A stretch of 64,000 nucleotides of DNA from Chiridota heheva (Eukaryota; Echinodermata; Holothuroidea; Apodida; Chiridotidae), in contig JAIGNY010003850.1 of the NCBI GenBank assembly GCA_020152595.1, forward strand, positions 321,001 to 385,000, in the 5' to 3' direction. The first letter of the stretch is position 1. Each line of letters begins with the position of its first letter. Positions 35,035 through 45,290 of the stretch are shown in pieces. The translations under genes were made by a program, and so were the position numbers. The notes beneath the pieces were generated by a model that saw only the letters and a program-made list of their open reading frames with translations, was not told where the DNA came from and ran no database searches.

Positions 35035-37600
35035 GTCAAATGAATCAAATTCAGTAGAGTACAAATTATGGATGGTATCATAACAAATAAGCAATGGCTT
35101 CTGTGCAATAACAAATAAGTTCATAATAAGTTCTTCTTCTTCCTCCCATTCGCTGTCACAATCAACACTCCATGGCCGGTCATTCAAGTCAATATTATTG
35201 TCCAAGATCATCAATGAAAGTGTCTTCAAAATTACATGGATCGCTTTTTGTGTCAAAGGGCACGGCATGTTCTAGCTCTGGGTCGTCATCACTGATCATG
35301 GTGTCCGGAAGAGATGATCCTGCAAACCAGTAAGGAACATAGCAGACATCCTCATTAGTGACCCATCTGAAATTCAGTGGATGTAAGTCTTTCGTTGGTT
35401 GAGAGGTATGAGCTCATCTCCACATCATAGCTTTATAGTTAGCACATGACAGATGTTGCGCTACTGCTTTTTCACAGGGTGGTAAGGACAAACAATTGAT
35501 TCTTTTCACCTGGACATCTTTCTTCTTGTTGCCTGTCATTTTGATGAAAGACTGGTACCTGGCCTCGTTGATATTACTTAATTGCTTAAAGCCATACATT
35601 CTGCACACATACGCAATGATCGCAGGTTTATCTATGACATCATGACACAATGACCTACTGTAAGTGCTAAAATGTGATTTCTGTCAATCTCCAAATAACT
35701 GAATGGTACTGACTTGCCTTTTCTGTTTCTGGCATTTTTGATGCAAGCGCTACCAGAATGACGAGTACATCAGTATCAGACGATTAAACTATTACCTGTT
35801 TGTCTATTCTGTAAGTATGGAATGCCATGAGTGTGTCAGCCTCTTCATGCCTTCCCTGAAACTCTGCTGGTTCTTCAACTATCAGCATGCCCATTGAGTT
35901 TACATTCAGCTTGAGACACTTGCCACCATGGGAAACATAGACAGTCTTGCTACCAAAAATACTCTTTTCCCTGGATCTCCTTCAACAGGAATTGAGCAAG
36001 TCTTAATGCACCATGGTTCAGCAAGTGGATGCCTTTTCTCTGCTGCTGTTGTTCCACCTCTGTAATGATGAATGTGTTCATCTCATTATTTGTAGAACCT
36101 CTACTCAGCCTTTCAACAGCTTTGATAGATAGCTCTTCATCTTCATACTTATCCAGCAATAGATGAACAGAATCCCCACTGGCAGAACACACCTTCACCA
36201 TGATATCTTCAACCATTTTGCCATTGGTTGATTTGTTATGACGGGGCAAAACTTTATGGAGAAGAAGTCCATCATCGAAAAGGGTGGCATCGAACCTGGA
36301 ACCTAAAGCATTATCCTGGTTTGATTTTGGTAGCTTGGATTCTAGGAGCTTGGTGAGGTTTGCTTTATCTGTTTTCGTTGGAGTGCCATCAGCACGTGTG
36401 AGAGCGAGTGGAATCTCAGTGATTGGGAAACAAAGTACATCATGTAGATCGATGTTAGACTTCGATAACAGATAGCTGAATGCATCACGGACACCTTCAG
36501 CTGCTGCTAGACCCTTCTTATCTCTTGAGGCTTTTCTTTTTGTATTTGCTGCAGTAAAGTTCTGAACCTTCACGCGCTTGACAGTCATCAGAAATTGGTT
36601 TCATCAGATGCACTCTTTATGGAACTCCTGCCTCACTTTTGCTCCTCTCTGCAGTGTTCCTAGAAGGTAAATACTGGTCCTTGGAGTAGCAGCCTTTCCA
36701 GTGGCAATCAATATTCACTTATGTGGTTGGTGCTTCAATTACGAATGGATCACATGTAGAGCGAAGCACTTTGAGGATCTTTTCTGCATCATTATTGTCC
36801 TGCCGAATCCTCCACTTTTGCGTAACTGGTTAGCTGGGGTTTCACCATGTTGAATGCCACTCATCTCTTCCATCTCAGTCACAGCCATACCTCATTGAGT
36901 CAGTGTAACACACCAACGATGGAACGCGCTTTCGGAATTAGCAAAATGGGTTATTCCAGTTGCAGAAGATACCGTGTCTCTGTTGACTGTCTGCTTGAGT
37001 GTAAAATTGATTGGACTCCTGGAATATGGCTTCTTTGTTCGTCTTGTTGAAAACGCACCAGCTTTAAGGATGTCCATTGCCTCCTTGTTCAAGTGATTCA
37101 ACCTTTCAAGAAAATGTGAGCCCCAGCGAGCATAATTTGGTCGGTTCAAAGCAAAAAATACATCAATCATAGATGGCAGGACTTTGATATACAGCTCCAC
37201 ATTATTTGCCCTCACAGCACAGCAGCTGGAATTCAATACAAAATGATTGATAATTAGATGCATGTAAATTGCCCAAAATGCTGCAGTTTTACCCAAGCTC
37301 ACCCCTAATGGACGATGGAAAAATCTTCATAGTCATTAAAGCAGCTTTGGAATTCTTCAGTATCAGCAAGATTGCTCTGAACCTCAGTGTCTTCCTTTAG
37401 TATGTCCTTGATATGTTGTACCACGTCCTTGTGTTCCTCGCTGCATTCAGTGCATTAGAAAGCGTTCAAACAATGCTTTCTCAACTGCACTGGCAGTTAC
37501 CTGATGTATCCTTTGTACATCTGTTGTATAGTTTCTCTTTAATGAAACCATTTAGTAATCCCTCTGCAAGTACATCAAATTCTGTTAGCAGATAAAAAGG
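35035..37600 (-). pseudogene. Decayed gene of a multi-copy EADT/SSDTDV protein family inside T
   Basis: Read on the minus strand, pieces in several frames follow the order I recall for an uncharacterised, highly duplicated family in aquatic invertebrates: an N-terminal part (37600-37300), NYARWGSHFLERLNHL and FSTRRTKKPYSRSPINFTLK with QTVN (37302-36892), TEMEEMSG..QLRKS (36890-36800), an LTRADGTPTKTDK segment and VHLLLDKYEDEELSIK (36588-35950), EEADTLMAFHTYRI (35846-35805), SSDTDVLVIL (35783-35754), then YGFKQLSNINEARYQSFIK (~35590) and an acidic end. The paired acidic motifs suggest a PIN/FEN-like nuclease fold, which is inference. Frameshifts and stops (for example TGA at the end of the 36892 block and TAA just before SSDTDV) make it non-functional. 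Confidence 0.6.
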
Positions 37601-37724
37601 CCTGAATCATTAATGTACTGTAGGTTCCAACAGCTCCAAAAAAAAGCCATTTCAACATGGAAATGACCAAGCAAAATGATAAATCTGTCAAAAATTGGTG
37701 ATTTCAAGGCTTGAATGGAATATG

Positions 37725-39124
37725 CCTTTTATGCTACTGCAAGGTCATACATGTATGTGACAGGATGGTATGGCATTTTTTTCCGTCTGCAACTTTCAAA
37801 AATCATGGCATGGTCTCCTGTACAGGTGCGGACCTTATTTGGGTCTACTGTCTGGGCTGGGCCACCGTACAGGATGAAATTGCTGTCACTGTAGTTTTGT
37901 AACCACTTATGTATAATTGTTTCAAATGAAGATGATTCACCCATGTATCTTTCAGCTGAATAAACAAGTTGAGGGACAGAGGCCATTTAAGGCTCCTGCC
38001 TGGGCCCCAGTACATGATAAAGTTGCAGTCAATGGTATTTTTGTGACCCCCAAGTTTCCATGAAAGAAGATTCATCCATGTCTCTTTTCGGCTGAATAAA
38101 CGAGATGATGGACAGGGGCCCTTTAAGGCTACTGTCTGGGCCCCAGTACAGGATAAAGTTGCTGTCATTGGTATTTATGTAACCCCCAAAGTATAATGGT
38201 TTCAATAGAAGATTCATCAATGTATTTTATTTTTTTAGCTGAATAACCCCCCTGAGTGGGTCCCTTTAAGACTACGGGTCCTGGTACAGGCATCCATGTA
38301 AGTTGCTGGCATGACTATGGCCAGCATGAGTACCCTTTTAGAAGCATAATCCAACAAATTTTGTCAGCATTTTTTTGGCCCCGTATCTTGGATACTGGTA
38401 CAGGATGCAGACCTGCCAACCTTTAGAATCACCAAACTGTATTCTGGAACTAAAAAAGTAGTATTTTTGATAAAAAAAACTGTACTCTTCAAACAAAATG
38501 TACAAAACAAAGGTTTGGCTGAAAAAAATTACCACTGTACTTTCAGTTTCTCTTATTGTACGTTGCAGTTGCCTTTTTGCATTTCTAGAGTGCTTTTTTT
38601 TTTAATGTACGTTGATGGGATGGAATCCCTGCTGCTTGCCAATAGATCTTGCTAGTTAAACAGTCTGATAGAACTGGAGTACTTAAGTTTGATCGGAACT
38701 CTGTTGCAGGTACAGTGTGGGTTGCCTTATGCATAATTAATTTGTAAGTCTACACTTTTTAGCGGCAGCCGCAAATGGTTATAAATCGTATTCTGAATCT
38801 GAATCTGAATAGGTTAAGTCGGCAAAAATCCTTCAAGAGCACATGAACGCCAATCGAGCGTAAAAAAGTATGAGTAAAAAAAAATAAAAAATATATAAAA
38901 AATATATAAAAATATTTAAAAAAATGTATTATGGTGCTAAAAAATGTACAATCGTATTTTCAACATTTTCCTGTATTAAATATGGCAAAATCGTACTAGT
39001 TGGCAGGTCTGAAGATGTGACCCGGCAGCAACATTGATTAGTGAGTCCTGGGTCCAGATGGACATGACCCAACATTCAAACCTTTTGTACCTTTTTAGCT
39101 GAATAAACTGTCTGGGCTCCTGGT
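37725..39124 (-). repeat. Right inverted arm of T
   Basis: Carries the reverse complement of the left-arm subrepeats (TCCATGTATCTTTCAGCTGA, AAGGCTACTGTCTGGGCCCC, CAGTACAGGATAAAGTTGCT). It is interrupted at 38408-39011 by MITE-C. The outer ~110 bp pairs best with the left end. Confidence 0.8.
38408..39011. mobile_element. MITE-C copy 2 (long form) in the right arm of T
   Basis: The same CAGACCTGCCAAC inverted termini as the 26671 copy, flanked by AGGATG (38402-38407) and AAGATG (39012-39017), a 6-bp duplication with one change. The left arm of T shows the unoccupied sequence (GTCACATCCTGTACCAG), confirming the insertion point. It is ~200 bp longer than copy 1 in the middle, including CTTTTTAGCGGCAGCCGC. 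Confidence 0.8.
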
Positions 39125-39298
39125 CTAATGTCATACTGAGCCTTTTCCTATTTGTTTATTGGCATTTTTTTGTGAACCTTAAAATTTGAATATCTCTTCA
39201 TAGGAATATCAAATCAACATGAATTTTGTACTACATTGTTTCTAAAAAAATTCTCTTTTTATGAAAGGGTACAGAAAAACATGGGAATATTCCTTTAA

Positions 39299-42176
39299 GT
39301 ACAGTACATTCCAACATATCAAAGTGCTACTCAAATCAACTCCTATGTACTGTAGATACATGTAAGACATGGCCAGGTGTATATCTTAAGTGTGCATAAC
39401 CCAATAAACCTTGTACCTCTGATACCAGTATTAAACAGACAGTAATACACAATGATAATGTGTATGAACAGTACATGCAGTGACTATTTAACTGTACATT
39501 AACTGAGGGTTGATTTAAGGAAGGCATGCCATTACTGTACTGTACATGTACCTGTGACATTATTCAGGAAATGTTGTTTTGCTAAACTTAAGGATCCAAC
39601 CTTAATTGATTAAGGGAACCTGAAATTAACCCACCATTACACTTGCATAGTCCTTTAGTTGTAAATGCCCCTTATGGTTTTCAAGTGGTACCGGCCCAGG
39701 CACATAGCCAGGGGAAAGCCAACAAATCACAGCTTCCCCCTCCCTTGCCAAATGTTGATTTTTTTTTGCATCTTTTGAATGATCTGCACAGAATATATAA
39801 ATAAGAGAATCTCATTTATATAAATCACTCAGGAAGCCCTTCAAATTATTTTCCAGGTCCAAATTATTTTTCATAGAGGTTCCTCCCCCACCCTTAAAAT
39901 TTCTAGCTACGTGCCTGACCCGGCCCTTTCTGGATCAAGCCAAGGTTTTGCCTTTGACATCACACACTTGCAATTTTCTACAACTACATTATGAGATCAA
40001 TTTTAAAGGGCAGTTTCTTTGAATTTCAAATGTTTCTTTGATTTTCAAATGTTACATGTATGTACATACTGTCTACTGTAGGTTCCCCTTTTTGTTGAAG
40101 GTATGTACATACTGTACATACATGCAGTACATGTAGGTATATGTATGTACAACATTGACTAAGGTAATTACTAAATTACTTTAAAACATAAAACAATCAT
40201 GAAAGTGGCAAAAGATTTCATCAAAATCAGTTTAAAATGATCCATTTTACAGTACACTGTATATTGAAATGTGATGCATCAATATTTGCAAATTTTTATG
40301 GAAATCTGTGATGTATTACAGGGCAACCTTGGTATATTCTTTTATTATTTTTTTTTTTTTTTAATTCCTATCTTACAGTAATTCTTTTACTATAAGAGGT
40401 GCAACAAAATTAAACAAAATTTGCATACCCAAACAACCCATCATTTTCACTGCCTGAGATTACGATTTGTTTTTAAAAGAATTATAAAGGTTTTGAGCCA
40501 TCTGTCTGTCTTACAGTGCTGTACTTAATCATAAATTAAGCATTAATTACAAATTGATCGAAATTAGATCAGCCATAACTCAAGAAGTAACAAGAGCCCA
40601 AGGGCACTATGGTTCCTTGCTACAAAATGAAATTTTGGGGCAGATGGAGGTCATCCGTAACTCCAGAACCAGGCATGCTATTTAAGTGGGGAAATGGCTC
40701 ATTCTTTGCAACTCATCAAGGTCTATCACATACCAAAAAATTATTAACTTGTTATTATAGCCATTTTTCTCCCAAAATAAGCATAATTTTACAGATTTGA
40801 CTATTGACCTTTTGACCTCTAGTCAAATGTAACTTGACACTCTGATTCCAAAAACAAAAAGGCAAGTCCGTACAACCATCCTAAGTAGACTTAAGAAATT
40901 TTGACCTCCGATAACTCCGCACATGAAGGTCGTACAGGAATCAACCAATTGCCTTTTTTGATCGGAAGGTACTTTTGAAATCCGAAAATGGGGTCAAAAT
41001 TATCGAAATACCACAAAAAAATGTTAACATAAGAGGTCACCAGAGGTCAAAGTCAATATAAAGCGGAATGGCAAGACAATTACACTGGTGCAACTCCCAC
41101 TCCTAACTGACATCCTCTTCAGTTAACCAACCCTAATTCTATGATTGGCCAATTGTTAATATGCAAATGAGCAAAACTTGTGATACTCTTCACTTAACCA
41201 CCACTGGCCAATTTTTATTATGCAAAAGAGTAAAACTTGTGGATAACGTGATTGGTGTTCTAACAGTCTTGGTTTTAAACAAGGTGCAGTGTAATTGGTT
41301 GATTCAGGGATGTGTTCATTACACATATCTTTGGTTGATTAAATAGTGTATCTCTATGGTTAGTATTTGCCTCATAAGTGACCTTCTACATTTTATTGCA
41401 TGGAGAAAATGTCTGTAGACACATGGAGGTAGACAACACACAGTAAATTCCCTTTCTAAGGTAAACAAATACAGGTGGCAAAGAAAACAAAACAGGTCAG
41501 CAACATGGACCAATGACTTTCTGTTGACATCTTTATGACTTTTTTTTTAATGCAACAGGTGGGGTGAATTATATATTTCTCAGGTGTCTGTTTTTTTTAC
41601 ATAAAAGATGATAAGCAGCCATCAAAACTGAAATAGCTTTTAGGCTCATTGGTCTTTATACTTTGTGCATTTAGTATTGAACCCTGGATTGTAGTATGTC
41701 AGTGGCATTCAAGATTTAATCACACTTCAGGAATTTGTATTTTTACTATATCACACTGATGGGGTCTGCTAGACAGAAATTCTATTCTTAAGAATATATA
41801 TAAACCAATAATACAACCCACTGGAATGCATCATTCATACCACCTCACAAAAGATATCCATAACACTTGAAATGTAACTTCACAATGAGACAGAGCGAGG
41901 TCAATGTTATAAAAGTGTATTATGTAATAGCAAAATAGAATGATAGTTCCTGGCCTTGCTGATGTGAAACCACACTAGTCTTTCAACAGCTCTTAGGGTA
42001 TCATGGCATGGACTCTGGGCTTCTATTTATACCATTCCATGTATTCTTATCAAAAACTGTGTTTAATGGAAAACAAGTAAACTTAATTCAAGTAAATCAT
42101 AAAAATAAATTATATCATTTGTTCTTCAAATCAATAACTATTTGGCGTCAAGCTTATTTTCATTATTTTATTATTG
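39299..42176. other. No gene recognised; repeat-like intergenic or intronic DNA
   Basis: Contains a GTAC-rich palindromic patch (40050-40150), a MITE-like unit bounded by CAGGCACATAGCCAGGGG and TAGCTACGTGCCTG (~39697-39916), and phrases such as TTGACCTTTTGACCTCTAG common in dispersed repeats. No exon could be supported. Confidence 0.45.
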
Positions 42177-42680
42177 TTTTTGACCCTGACCATGACCTTC
42201 AATCACATGACCGTTTTGTTAAAAATATTCCCTACTCTATACACAACTTGTCTCAAATATCAAATGTACAGAATCTTGGCACTAAGAGTTGTTATCATTG
42301 TCAAATTCGAGTCCAATGTCCATAGTCCAATGTCTAAGTCCAAATTCAATATTATGCACTTTGACAAAAAATTGCTTTTGACCCTGACCTTGACCTTCAA
42401 TCACATGGCCATTTTGTATGAAAATATTCCCCTACTCCATACACAACTTGTCCCAAAATATCATATGTACAGAATTTTGGCACTAAGAGTTATTGTCACT
42501 AAAAGTTTTTCCATGCACTTTGACAAAATATTGTTTTTGACCCTGACCTTGACCTTCAATCACATGGCCGTTTTGTATGAAAATATTCCCCTACTCCATA
42601 CACAACTTGTCCCAAAATATCAAATGCACAGAATGTTGGCACTAAGAGTTATTGTCACTAAAAGTTTTTCCATTTTGGCC
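42177..42680 (+). repeat. Three direct repeats (~160-200 bp) with TGACCTTGACCTT motifs
   Basis: Starts near 42177, 42379 and 42538, each with TTTTGACCCTGACC, ACCTTCAATCACATGGCC, TACACAACTTGTC and GGCACTAAGAGTTATTGTCA. Frames spanning the array are repeat by-products. TTGACCTTGACCTT in units 2 and 3 contains tandem nuclear-receptor half-sites (reverse complement TCAAGGTCA). Confidence 0.8.
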
Positions 42681-42689
42681 GATATCTGA

Positions 42690-43312
42690 CCCCAGGTGAC
42701 CCCTACGGGCACCGAAAACAATAGGGCACATCTTCACAATATGGCGGACCTACCTGCCAAATGTGACTCTATACCGATTTTCCTATCTTGAGTTAGAGCG
42801 TACCTAAGCAAGTGTCACAGACACACACACACACGCCAAGTTGAATACATAGGTTCCTTTGCTAACGCAAGTAACCAAAAAGTGTTTATCAAATTTCAAA
42901 AACTGATCTGCCTCAGATTTTAATACTCTTTCAACCAATATAAAATTGCTAAACATGACACAAAATGTCACATTAAATTTCAAATTTGTCACATAAATGT
43001 CACATCATTTTTGGCACCTTTGGCACAGAATGTCACATCAGTTTTGCCTTTATCACATTTGATTGGCCTAGATTCACACATCATGACCAGTGATACTTAT
43101 AGAAAGGATCATTTGGTTGTGTCTGTTTTATGAACCATGGAATCCACCACTAAATTGCAACATCAAATTACCAATGAGTACGAGTGAAGGGGTAAAACAT
43201 GTCACAAAATGTCAGACAGAAGTTCATTTTGTGACAAAATTTTCCAAATTAAACAGAATGTCACAGAATTTTGGACAATGAAATTTTGTCAAAAAAATGT
43301 CATCTCACCAGT
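42690..43312. other. No gene recognised; CA-rich and TGTCACA-rich patch
   Basis: A short CA run near 42822 is followed by repeated ATGTCACA words at 42955-43270. Nothing codes here that I can support. Confidence 0.45.
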
Positions 43313-43461
43313 AGTGTAGCTAGGGCCCTTCGGGCCGGGGACGAGTGGGGCCTGCAGAATATAGATATGATATTTGTTCACGGGTACCCCATATAGAGCC
43401 TGGGCTGGCCCATTTTAAGGGGGTTGACTGCCCCCTTCCCCCACCTCAGTTACGCCACTGC
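43313..43461. mobile_element. Complete 149-bp hAT-like MITE
   Basis: CAGTAGTGTAGCTAGGG on the left; CCTCAGTTACGCCACTG on the right is its inverted partner. Flanking 8-mers CATCTCAC and CATGTCAT match at 6 of 8 positions, the duplication length expected of hAT elements. GC-rich interior, no coding. Confidence 0.75.
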
Positions 43462-43625
43462 ATGTCATGGATGCTCTATATTCTCTAAAATTCATATACA
43501 GTGGTTAATATGAAAATCTAAATTAAATATCAACATGCGTTTTTTTTAACAGTTTTGTTTCTTTAATAGTCCTCTTGTCATATAAATGAAAATTCACAGG
43601 AAATAATGAAATAGTTTTGACTCAC

Positions 43626-43662
43626 CTTTATGATACATGATGGCAAGTCCAAAGAAATCTGC
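43626..43662 (-). CDS. 37-nt candidate exon of the membrane protein (pre-membrane segment)
   Basis: Acceptor TTTATCTTCAG and donor AAG|GTGAGT (strong) bound 37 nt reading ADFFGLAIMYHK and leaving one G. That G plus the first two bases of exon 29552-29681 gives Gly in phase. An in-frame TAG lies 10 codons upstream of the acceptor, so the segment must be spliced. Very short exons are easy to predict falsely. Donor strength and phase agreement are the support, and there may be other exons in the 14-kb gap. Confidence 0.45.
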
Positions 43663-44046
43663 CTGAAGATAAACACCCGCCTCCTAACAACACCATAAAA
43701 TCTCCTCGGTATAACTAGCTTGCAAAGTCAGATTCTCAATCCACAGTAAGGGTCCCTTTGACCAGTAGCCATCATAGGAGGTGCCATACACGCCACTGCA
43801 AAATCTCAGCCACTACAAGCTTTACGACAAGTGATATGTGGACTACTTGCACAATCATTTAATTTACTGCATGATAGCACACCTGACACTAAACCATTCT
43901 CTCACTATTTTCTTTTACGCTTCTTCAACAAGATCAATAAAGAGTCTTGTTTGTTCTTGATAGTGCAAACGTGACTGGGGGAAATTTTTCTAAACAAACT
44001 TTGTTTGTACGAGTCCCACAAAACTTTCCTTTGAAGAACAATTTAC

Positions 44047-44156
44047 GACATGAATAAACAAAGGTGGACGAATGTACTGCGTGGGATGTTCTCTATGTTG
44101 TAACTTCACATGGAATGGCGATGCAAGAACATTTGATATAATAGCTCTTCCGATAA
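44047..44156 (-). CDS. Possible exon of unknown role
   Basis: A 74-codon minus-strand frame (44214-43990) contains a protein-like stretch, SPFHVKLQHREHPTQYIRPP followed by LFIHV. An acceptor (TACAATATTGCAG) and a donor (GTC|GTAAAT) would define 110 nt ending in phase 0, compatible with the start of exon 43626-43662. The splice signals are weaker than those of the other exons. It could equally be chance. Confidence 0.25.
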
Positions 44157-44223
44157 CTGCAATATTGTATAATGACTCTTTGTGACAGCTCTTTTTGAAA
44201 AGAAGATGCATCACTTCTTTAAG

Positions 44224-44301
44224 CTAATTCACTTCTGGATGCACAGCATGTTGATAAAAGAGCCTGAGGTTTACTACACATCCATTAAATCTGGCGAGAG
44301 C
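44224..44301 (-). CDS. Candidate exon with a very strong acceptor, laminin-G-like motif
   Basis: The acceptor TTTTTTTTTCCTTTTCAG is the best in the region. Only one frame is open: ALARFNGCVVNLRLFYQHAV plus HPEVN and a stop at 44226-44224. FNGCVVNLRL fits the closing strand of a laminin G domain (F-x-G-C-V/I-x-N/D-L-x-L). Two readings are possible: a terminal exon of a separate minus-strand gene, or an internal exon using GAA|GTGAAT at 44233, which would join exon 43626-43662 in phase 0 (..HPE-ADFFG..). I cannot decide between them. Confidence 0.4.
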   Translation of the reverse strand, partial: ALARFNGCVVNLRLFYQHAVHPEVN

Positions 44302-45059
44302 CTGAAAAGGAAAAAAAAACCTAATGGATAATTTCATTGATCATATATTATGTTATAAAATGCTATGGAGTATTTTATTGTTAAGACCCGTGCATTTAAA
44401 TACCATCAATGCACAACCATTATTATTTGGTTTATTCCATTTCAAAAAAAGGTAATTTTTTTAATAAAACGATAAAATATATGAAAACTTTTCTCGTTTT
44501 TCATTCGTCTTAGTTGTTATTTATACATTTTAACATGAAAATTTTATAAAAAGATTGTTTTTGGCATCGTGTTTATATGTGTATTTAATGCATGGTTAAA
44601 AACTTTACACTCGCGAATGACCCTCCTAAAGTCGGGCCATTCTACTTGGGCCAATGTCCTTTGCCCGTGCATTTAATGCATATAAACACTCTGCCTCAAC
44701 ATTAATATTTAATTATAAGATAGAGGGCTCAAGAGACAAACAGAACTGCAAGTTAGTCTGACACAGTGACATGAACTGTATATGCCAGCCTGAGACTAAC
44801 ATCAGTCTGAAAGAAGCTTTCTGCGGAGTTGGAATTAATTATGAAATTTCCCACGGTTCTAAATAAAGGTATCAAAAATCTTCCCACAGAAAATGGCAAC
44901 AGAAATAATAACAATGTGGTGAATACATCTTTATATACTTCCCTCTTTTGCAATTTAATGTACTTTTCATCGCGGCAAAGCAAGATTCACCTCTCGGGGC
45001 GGTGAGAACCCCAAAATTTCCAGATTAAAATTGGAAAAATGCACTGGTCAGTTCATTTT
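44302..45059. other. No supported gene
   Basis: AT-rich. A minus-strand frame at 44983-44753 is open for 76 codons but lacks convincing splice signals or a recognisable domain. Confidence 0.4.
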
Positions 45060-45290
45060 CCATCAAACAATGCTGCTAGTCGGGATATCTCACTAAATTT
45101 TGGGGAAAATCTACTTAATTTTTTTGATTTTTAATTTTGTTCAATTTTCTTTAACTATTAAGGAATTTTACTTTATTTTCGCTAAATTTTCTTCAACTTT
45201 CGGGAAATTTTCCAAAATCTTATCAACATTTCTATCAATTTTTTTCAATTTGACTTCCAGTAAGTTCTCAATTTTACCTCCCAACCGGGA
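45060..45290. mobile_element. hAT-like MITE interior fragment
   Basis: Repeated TTTTCttcaactttcgGGAAATTTTCC-type phrases match the interior of the elements at 16319 and 24530. Termini were not found. Confidence 0.45.

Larger units (their letters stand above)
32789..39124. mobile_element. Element T: 6.3-kb DNA transposon with long, repeat-built inverted arms
   Basis: The element opens ACCAGGAGCCCAGACAGT and closes with the inverse (ACTGTCTGGGCTCCTGGT, with minor differences). The left arm is about 1.2 kb; the right arm is about 1.4 kb including a 0.6-kb later MITE. Both arms are made of ~140-bp subrepeats. Flanking 9-mers GTGATGTAA and CTAATGTCA are diverged copies of GTAATGTCA, which occurs once in the unoccupied E copy at 22966-22974. 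A 9-bp duplication and long terminal repeats recall Mutator-like and foldback elements, and sea urchin TU elements also have long inverted repeats; membership is inference. The interior carries one decayed gene (35035-37600, minus). No recognisable DDE transposase was seen. Confidence 0.75.
32395..39298. mobile_element. Element E, copy 2, split by insertion of element T
   Basis: E starts TTAAAGGATTTCATATTCTC and ends ..ATGGGAATATTCCTTTAA, an imperfect inverted terminus. Its own sequence is 32395-32788 plus 39125-39298, about 568 bp, colinear with 22571-23138. The 6.3 kb between is element T. Confidence 0.7.

Noticed and set aside
42008-42689. 105- and 171-codon plus frames
   Set aside because: They translate a three-fold direct repeat with no recognisable domain.
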